The notes beneath the pieces are model-generated. The model saw only the letters and a list, made by a program, of their open reading frames with translations, made no database searches and was not told the origin of the DNA. Below are positions 33,017 through 37,745 of a stretch of DNA of 37,745 nucleotides, piece by piece; the first letter of the stretch is position 1; each line of letters starts with the position of its first letter. Made by a program: the position numbers and the translations under genes. The stretch is from Nostocoides jenkinsii Ben 74 (GTDB lineage Bacteria; Actinomycetota; Actinomycetes; Actinomycetales; Dermatophilaceae): contig NZ_HF571038.1 of NCBI RefSeq assembly GCF_001046875.1, positions 2,620,729 through 2,658,473 on the forward strand. Reading direction: 5' to 3'.

Positions 33017-33102
33017 GCACGCCATACGAACTTGAGCACGCCTTACGAACTCGAGCACGTCCTCCACGGCGTGCTCAAGTTCGTAAGGCGTGCTCAAGTT
33101 CG
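33008..33102. repeat. Compound hairpin of 19-bp units between convergent DAGK and zwf
   Basis: Three direct 19-bp units (33008-33026, 33027-33045, 33046-33064) share CGAACTTGAGCACGCC with small changes, followed by two inverted copies (33068-33083 and 33087-33102, GGCGTGCTCAAGTTCG). Units 2-3 can pair with the inverted pair to give a stem of about 35 bp. The first unit overlaps the last codons of the lipid kinase. It has the same design (three direct, inverted copies, 19-bp period) as the array at 222-339 but no sequence similarity. Confidence 0.8.
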
Positions 33103-33116
33103 GGAGGCGGGGCCGG

Positions 33117-34544
33117 TTAGCTCGGCTCGCGCCACTTGCGCTCGAAGGGCAGCCGCCAGCCGAAGGGCGAGACCAGCTGGTGGATCTGGTTGGGGCCCCA
33201 GGAGCCTTGGTCGTACGGCCGCACGATCGGCGGGTTGTCCAGCAGGGGCTGGCTGATCTCCCACAGTCGCTCAATGCCATTCGCGGAGGCGAACAACGTC
33301 GAATCGCCGCGGGCAGCGTCATAGATCAGCCGCTCGTAGGCCTCCAACACCGAACCCGCCCAGGTCGTGTCCTTCATCGCGAATTGCATGGACAGCTTGT
33401 CGAGTCGATAGCCCGGGCCGGGTCGTTTGCCATAGAAGGACAACGACATTCGCGGCTGGTCGGACAGATCAAAGGTCAGGTGGTCTGGCCCGTGGTCACC
33501 GACGCCGGAGCCCGCCGGAAACATCGAGCGCGGAGGCTCCTTGAAGGCGATCGAGATGATGCGGGCACCCTCGCCCATCCGCTTGCCGGTGCGCAGGAAG
33601 AACGGCACGCCGGCCCAGCGCCAGTTGTCGATATAGCACTTCAGCGCCACGAAGGTCTCGGTCTCGGAGTCGGGGGCCACGCCTGGCTCCTGGCGATAGC
33701 CCACATACTGCCCGCGGATGACGTTGGTCGGCTCGATCGGGGACATCGACCGGAAGACCTTGGTCTTTTCGCGGTTGATCGCGGCGGGTTCCAGCGCCGA
33801 CGGCGGCTCCATCGCGGTGAACGCGAGCACCTGGAAAAGGTGGGTGACGACCATGTCGCGGTAGGCGCCGGTCGCCTCATAGAAGTCCCCGCGCTGGGTC
33901 AGGCCAAGCGTCTCGGGCACATCGATCTGGATGTGGTCGATGTTGTTGCGGTGCCAGATCGGCTCGAAGAGACCGTTGGCGAATCGGAACGCGAGGATGT
34001 TTTGCGCGGCTTCCTTGCCGAGGAAGTGGTCGATCCGGAAGATCTGGCTCTCGTCGAAGACCTCGTGCAACTGCCGGTTGAGCTTGACGGCGGACGCGTA
34101 GTCGGTGCCGAACGGCTTCTCCATGATGATCCGCGAGCGCTCCACCAGCCCCGCGGCCGCAATCGTGCTCACCGCCGCAAGGGCGGCCTTGGGCGGAACG
34201 GAGAGGTAGTGCAGGCGCAATTCGTCGTCGCCGGGGAGTTCCTCCTCGGCGCGTAGCACCGCCGCCTTCAGCGCCTCGGGGCCGGCGGAGAGCGGGACGT
34301 AGTCGAGGCGCTGGCTGAAGTGGTTCCAGTCCTCGTCCTTCAGGGTCCGGGTGCTGTGCTCCCGGATCGCCCGCAACGCGAGATCCTTGAAGTCGTCGAC
34401 GCTCAGGTCGTCAAGCGACGTCCCGACAACTCGCATGTCATCCAGCAAGTGGCTCTGGAACAGATGCAGTAGCCCAGGGATGAGTTTGCGTTTGGCGAGA
34501 TCGCCGGTGGCACCGAACAGGATCACAGTCAACGGAGCAGCCAT
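33117..34544 (-). CDS. zwf: Glucose-6-phosphate 1-dehydrogenase
   Basis: A 475-residue NADP-linked dehydrogenase, the entry to the oxidative pentose phosphate pathway. The coenzyme fingerprint VILFGATGDLAKRKLIPGLL is at residues 7-26. The active-site block FRIDHFLGKEAAQNILAFRF contains the R-I-D-H-x-L-G-K signature, followed by PIWHRNNIDHIQIDVPETLG and YRDMVVTHLFQVLAF. The C-terminal RPYDQGSWGPNQIHQLVSPF is typical. The start ATG 34542-34544 has a CAAGAT box six nt upstream. It stands alone here, without the usual opcA, pgl or gnd neighbours. Confidence 0.97.
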   Translation of the reverse strand: MAAPLTVILFGATGDLAKRKLIPGLLHLFQSHLLDDMRVVGTSLDDLSVDDFKDLALRAIREHSTRTLKDEDWNHFSQRLDYVPLSAGPEALKAAVLRAEEELPGDDELRLHYLSVPPKAALAAVSTIAAAGLVERSRIIMEKPFGTDYASAVKLNRQLHEVFDESQIFRIDHFLGKEAAQNILAFRFANGLFEPIWHRNNIDHIQIDVPETLGLTQRGDFYEATGAYRDMVVTHLFQVLAFTAMEPPSALEPAAINREKTKVFRSMSPIEPTNVIRGQYVGYRQEPGVAPDSETETFVALKCYIDNWRWAGVPFFLRTGKRMGEGARIISIAFKEPPRSMFPAGSGVGDHGPDHLTFDLSDQPRMSLSFYGKRPGPGYRLDKLSMQFAMKDTTWAGSVLEAYERLIYDAARGDSTLFASANGIERLWEISQPLLDNPPIVRPYDQGSWGPNQIHQLVSPFGWRLPFERKWREPS

Positions 34545-34550
34545 ACGCCC

Positions 34551-34556
34551 ATCTTG
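34551..34556 (-). promoter_or_regulatory. -10 box of zwf
   Basis: CAAGAT on the minus strand, 6 nt before ATG 34544. Confidence 0.47.
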
Positions 34557-34651
34557 TCGCTTGTCCAGTCGTTTGCGCTATGGGAGAGCCAGATTCGCTG
34601 GCTCCATCGTCTGTACTGGTCGGCACATCGGAGGTTCGGCAGGCCGCGGCC

Positions 34652-34657
34652 TACGCT
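34652..34657 (+). promoter_or_regulatory. -10 box of the patatin gene
   Basis: TACGCT, 6 nt before GTG 34664. It supports this start over the ATG at 34580. Confidence 0.5.
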
Positions 34658-34663
34658 GGCCCC

Positions 34664-35491
34664 GTGACTCCTCGCACGGCATACGTCCTGGGGGGTGGCG
34701 GCGTCCTCGGGGCCTCCCAAGTCGGTATGGTCCGTGCGCTCGCCGAGGCGGGCATCGCGCCGGACCTGGTGCTCGGGACGAGCATCGGTGCCATCAACGG
34801 CGCCTTTATCGCCGGTGACCCGACCCTCGCGGGCGCCGAACGGCTCGCCACGGTGTGGGATGAGGTCCTGCGCGAAGGGGTGTTGTGGGAGCGGCCGGTC
34901 CGCAAGGCCGCGAAGATCGCGCGTCACCGGACGCACCTCCTCACGCATGCGCCGCTCGCGACGGTGATGGATCGGTATTTGCCGGAGCGGGAGTTCGACG
35001 AGTTGGCCGTGCCCTTCCAATGCGTGGCCGCGCGGATCGAGGACTGCCGCGAGACCTGGTTCACGACTGGTCCCATCGCGCCCGCGGTGCTGGCGTCCTG
35101 CTCGGTCCCGGGGCTGTTCCCACCAGTGCAAATCGACGGGGCGCACTATCTCGACGGGGGCCTCGTGCACTCGATCCCGGTCGGGCGCGCCATTGCGCTT
35201 GGGGCGGAACGCATCTTCGTGTTGCAGGTCGGCCGGGTCGAGCAGCCGCTCGCGGTTCCGCGGATGCCATGGGAGGTGGCCGCCGTGGCCTTCGAGATAT
35301 CGCGTCGGCATCGGTATGCCCAGGAGATCAGCGGCGTCCCGGATTCTGTTGCCCTGCATGTGCTTCCCAGCGGAACGGAGGTTGCCCCGACCGTGTCCTT
35401 GGGCCAGGCAAGCGGGCGGCGGATGCGGGAGCGGGCCGACGCGGCATACGCGGCAGCCACGGCCTATCTCGGCGCGCATCAGGAGGATTGA
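34664..35491 (+). CDS. Patatin-like phospholipase
   Basis: A 275-residue Ser-Asp dyad lipid hydrolase. TAYVLGGGGVLGASQVGMVR has the oxyanion Gly-rich loop, VLGTSIGAINGAFIAG the nucleophile Ser in G-T-S-I-G, and VQIDGAHYLDGGLVHSIPV the catalytic Asp in D-G-G. No signal peptide is seen, so it probably acts on membrane lipids from the cytoplasm. The start is GTG 34664, supported by TACGCT at leaderless spacing. An acyltransferase gene follows 3 bp after its stop, suggesting a phospholipid deacylation/reacylation pair. Confidence 0.93.
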   Translation: MTPRTAYVLGGGGVLGASQVGMVRALAEAGIAPDLVLGTSIGAINGAFIAGDPTLAGAERLATVWDEVLREGVLWERPVRKAAKIARHRTHLLTHAPLATVMDRYLPEREFDELAVPFQCVAARIEDCRETWFTTGPIAPAVLASCSVPGLFPPVQIDGAHYLDGGLVHSIPVGRAIALGAERIFVLQVGRVEQPLAVPRMPWEVAAVAFEISRRHRYAQEISGVPDSVALHVLPSGTEVAPTVSLGQASGRRMRERADAAYAAATAYLGAHQED

Positions 35492-35494
35492 GCG

Positions 35495-36499
35495 ATGGGG
35501 ATGCGCGGGCTCAAGCCGCCGCCGATGATTCTGCGGCGCGCGCTGCGGGTGGTGTGGCCCGTGCTCGCGGTGACCGTGACGGTGGCGAGCCTGCCCGTGC
35601 TCGTGGCCGGGGCCGTGTGGTCGCTGGTGGATCGCCGGGCGCGGCTCTTCCGGGCGACGGGACTGTTCCTGCTGATCGTCTGGCTCGATCTGCAGCTCTT
35701 GGTGGGCTGTTGGCGGCTGCGGCTCGCCGATCCGAGGGGCGAGTCCCCCACCTGGTATGTCGATCACGAGGAGCTCCTCGGCCGGGTGTTGGACACGGCA
35801 ATGGCGTTGGGGCGCAAGTGGTTTGGCTTCGAAGTGCGCCTGGATGCGGTGATGGATCTGGGGGATGCTGAGCGGCCGCTGGTCGCCTTCGCCCGCCACG
35901 CTGGCCCGGCCGACTCGATCGCCGTCGCGTGGTTGCTCTCGCGCACCGGTGGCCGGCTGCCACGCATCGTCCTGGCCGATGCGCTGCGCTGGGATCCGGG
36001 TATCGACCTGATCCTGACCCGACTCGGGTCGTCCTTCGTGCCGTCGGTTTCCGGCGCCGGTGACGATCGCCTCGCCGGGGTGCGTCGGCTCGCCGACACG
36101 CTGGCCCGCGAGGACGCCTTGCTGATCTTCCCCGAAGGCGAGAACTGGACCCCAGCCCGGCGCTCGAAGCTCCTGCGGCGTCTGCGCGAGTCCGGACACC
36201 AGGCCCGCCTCCGCCAGGCGGAGCGACTGCGGAATGTGTTGCCGCCCAAGACGAAAGGCGCCGTCGCGACCTTGACGGCACGACCCGACGCCGACGTCAT
36301 GATCGTCGCGCACGCGGGCCTCGGCCGCCTCACCGGCGCCCGCGCGATCTTCGACGCGATCCCGTTCAGGCGCCCCTTCCTGGTGCATACCTGGACGTAT
36401 GCGGCGCCCGACGTCCCCCGCGAGCCCGCCGCCATCGAGGCCTGGCTGGAGGAGCGCTGGCTCGAGATCGATGCGTGGGTGGAGGGGCAGCACGAGTAG
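35495..36499 (+). CDS. 1-acyl-sn-glycerol-3-phosphate acyltransferase-like protein
   Basis: A 334-residue membrane-associated PlsC-type acyltransferase. An N-terminal double span (VWPVLAVTVTVASLPVLVAG, then ATGLFLLIVWLDLQLLVGC) anchors it. The catalytic H-x4-D box is FARHAGPADSIAVAWLL (His and Asp in R-H-A-G-P-A-D), and the substrate block is LIFPEGENWTPARR, the F-P-E-G motif. The N-terminal His-box variant with P-A-D rather than R-S-x-x-D is common in this actinobacterial subgroup. It would acylate lysophospholipids or lysophosphatidic acid. It begins 3 bp after the patatin stop and is probably coupled to it; GAGGATTGAGCG precedes the ATG. Confidence 0.9.
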   Translation: MGMRGLKPPPMILRRALRVVWPVLAVTVTVASLPVLVAGAVWSLVDRRARLFRATGLFLLIVWLDLQLLVGCWRLRLADPRGESPTWYVDHEELLGRVLDTAMALGRKWFGFEVRLDAVMDLGDAERPLVAFARHAGPADSIAVAWLLSRTGGRLPRIVLADALRWDPGIDLILTRLGSSFVPSVSGAGDDRLAGVRRLADTLAREDALLIFPEGENWTPARRSKLLRRLRESGHQARLRQAERLRNVLPPKTKGAVATLTARPDADVMIVAHAGLGRLTGARAIFDAIPFRRPFLVHTWTYAAPDVPREPAAIEAWLEERWLEIDAWVEGQHE

Positions 36500-36596
36500 A
36501 GCGGCGCGAGGAGGGCCGCGGGAAGAGGGCACCGCGAGTGCAGCAGCGGGAGGAGGGCGCGGCATACGTCCGGCTTGGGTTGGTCGGGACCAACTC

Positions 36597-36663
36597 AGCA
36601 CAAGTTAGTCAACTGCGGACAGCTTGCAAGGTGTCCACAGTTGACTAACTGCTGCTAGCAGAA
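36597..36663 (+). repeat. 67-bp dispersed hairpin repeat, copy 2
   Basis: It differs from copy 1 (20814-20880) at four of 67 positions and has the same orientation. The stem AGTTAGTCAACTG / CAGTTGACTAACT is better paired than in copy 1, while copy 1 is better in the inner TGTGGACA/TGTCCACA. It lies between the convergent acyltransferase and ABC ATPase genes, after a G-rich spacer (36500-36596) with no gene. Confidence 0.85.
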
Positions 36664-36689
36664 TTTCCTTGGGGGGCTCCGGCGCAGTG

Positions 36690-37745
36690 TCAGTCGGCTT
36701 GGGCGCGGGCGGCGATCGTCGCCTCGGTGAGGTCCGGCCCGGTCAGGGTCGCGGTGATCCGGCCGAATCGGAGGATCAAGACGCGATGGCAGATATTGGC
36801 CAGTTGCTCGTAGTCGCCCGAGGCGATGACGACGGCGGCACCCTTGGTGGCGGCCGCGCAGACCAGTTGCAGCACATCGTATTTGGCCCCCGCGTCGATC
36901 CCCTGGGTCGGCTCGTCGAGGAGCAGGACGCGCGGCTCGCGGTCCAGCCACTTCGCCAGGACGACCTTCTGCTGATTGCCGCCGGAGAACTGGCCAACGC
37001 GGGCCAGCGGGTCGGGGGGCCGCACCCCGAAGCGCGTCATCGCATCCGTCGCCGCGCCGATCTCGCGCTCGCGATGCCGCACGCCGAGCAGGCTCCTGGC
37101 CGTGTCAGGCAAGATCGCGAGATTCTCGAAAGCCTCGACGTCCAACCACACTCCGTCGCGCTGCCGGTTGCCCGGCACCATGCTGACGCCGAGCGCGATG
37201 CGCTCGGCGATCCCGGCGTCGGTGAGGTCAGCGCCGTCCAGGAGTACCCGTCCCGCCCGGGCGGGCACCGCGCCGGCGAGGAGCGCCGGGATCTCCTCGT
37301 GCCCCATACCGACCAGACCGGCGAGGCCGACGATCGCCGGCGGCGACCCCGAGATCGAGATCGACGACGCGTGCCCCGGTCAGGCCCTGCGCCTGCAGGA
37401 CCGGGGCGCTGGTTGGGGCCGGGGCACGCTCCGGATAGGCGCGGGCCAAGCGTTGCCCGAGCATCGCCTCGATGATCTGCTGCGAGTCCGTCTGACCCAC
37501 GAAGGTGTCGACCACAACACCGTCGCGCAGAACCGTGACCCGGTCGGCCACGGCAGCGACCTCCTGCAGCCGGTGCGAGATGAACACGACCGCGCTCCCG
37601 CGATCGGCCACGCGCCGCATCAACGCGATTACCTGCTGTGATTCGTCCGCGCTGAGGTATGCCGTGGGCTCATCCAGGATGAAGACGAACCGCTCGCCGT
37701 GCTCGCGCAGGAGACGGGTGGCCCGGGCGATCGCGACCGTCGCCC
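36690..37745 (-). pseudogene. Sugar ABC transporter ATP-binding protein (two ABC domains), frameshifted, runs off the window
   Basis: The window holds the end of the first ABC domain and most of the second of a ribose/xylose-type (RbsA-like) ATPase. First domain: ERFVFILDEPTAYLSADESQ (Walker B) and SAVVFISHRLQEVAAVADRV (switch His). Linker and second domain: YPERAPAPTSAPVLQAQGLT, then, in another frame, VGMGHEEIPALLAGAVPARA, QFSGGNQQKVVLAKWLDREP (signature) and VLLLDEPTQGIDAGAKYDVL. The frame changes at about 37333-37336, where V-A-A-G-E-I-V-G-L-A-G would need two extra bases. Either side is well preserved, so a recent frameshift or a sequencing error is likely. The permease and binding-protein genes are outside the window. 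Confidence 0.82.

Overview
The window looks like chromosomal DNA of a high-G+C actinobacterium, probably of the order Micrococcales. The support is the very G+C-rich third codon positions, frequent GTG starts, actinobacterial families (DUF3151, the sterol-carrier family protein, class II HelD, F420-type luciferase-like oxidoreductases) and the purA / DUF3151 / fbaA neighbourhood. The assignment below phylum level is inference. No rRNA, tRNA, CRISPR array, transposase or integrase was recognised.

Layout. 0-0.2 kb: tail of a Gfo/Idh/MocA oxidoreductase, then a hairpin array. 0.35-4.5 kb (minus): purD, purC, a secreted SGNH lipase/esterase, a sterol-carrier family protein and an acyl-CoA-binding protein, so purine synthesis is followed by a small lipid-handling group. 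4.8-9.7 kb (plus): a LuxR-type regulator, a HelD-like helicase, then a membrane protein plus YtrA-type GntR repressor unit behind two matching operators. 9.7-14 kb: purA, a small membrane protein, a GNAT protein, DUF3151 and fbaA. 14.1-19.2 kb: VOC and DinB proteins, a streptomycin-kinase-like protein lacking the usual metal Asp, a GH13 glucosidase, and a P-loop kinase fused to a luciferase-like oxidoreductase that is split by a frameshift. 19.2-20.8 kb: a lower-G+C patch of small membrane or lipoprotein genes. 21-23.7 kb: ppc. 23.7-26.9 kb: a decayed stretch with a deleted FAD oxidoreductase, a TetR regulator, a hypothetical gene and a broken Tap-type peptidase. 26.9-33 kb: dedA, an RNA 2'-O-methyltransferase, a HAD phosphatase, serS, a LysE exporter, a DinB-like protein and a lipid kinase. 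33.1-36.5 kb: zwf, a patatin and an acyltransferase. 36.7-37.7 kb: the end of a frameshifted sugar ABC ATPase.

The genes are mostly central metabolism: purine synthesis (purC, purD, purA), glycolysis and pentose phosphate (fbaA, zwf), anaplerosis (ppc) and lipid turnover (SGNH lipase, ACBP, sterol carrier, lipid kinase, patatin, acyltransferase).

The most unusual signals are not genes. (1) The octamer GTATGCCG / CGGCATAC occurs about 49 times (the 7-mer GTATGCC/GGCATAC about 55 times), balanced between orientations, in every reading frame including rare codons, and also outside genes. (2) Several families of long hairpins built from 19-bp or 21-bp units sit between genes, with copies related by compensatory changes. 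(3) At least 13 genes have a [TC]ANNNT box exactly 6-7 nt before the start codon, which points to widespread leaderless transcription. (4) Eighteen-bp tandem duplications lie at the 5' ends of three neighbouring genes.
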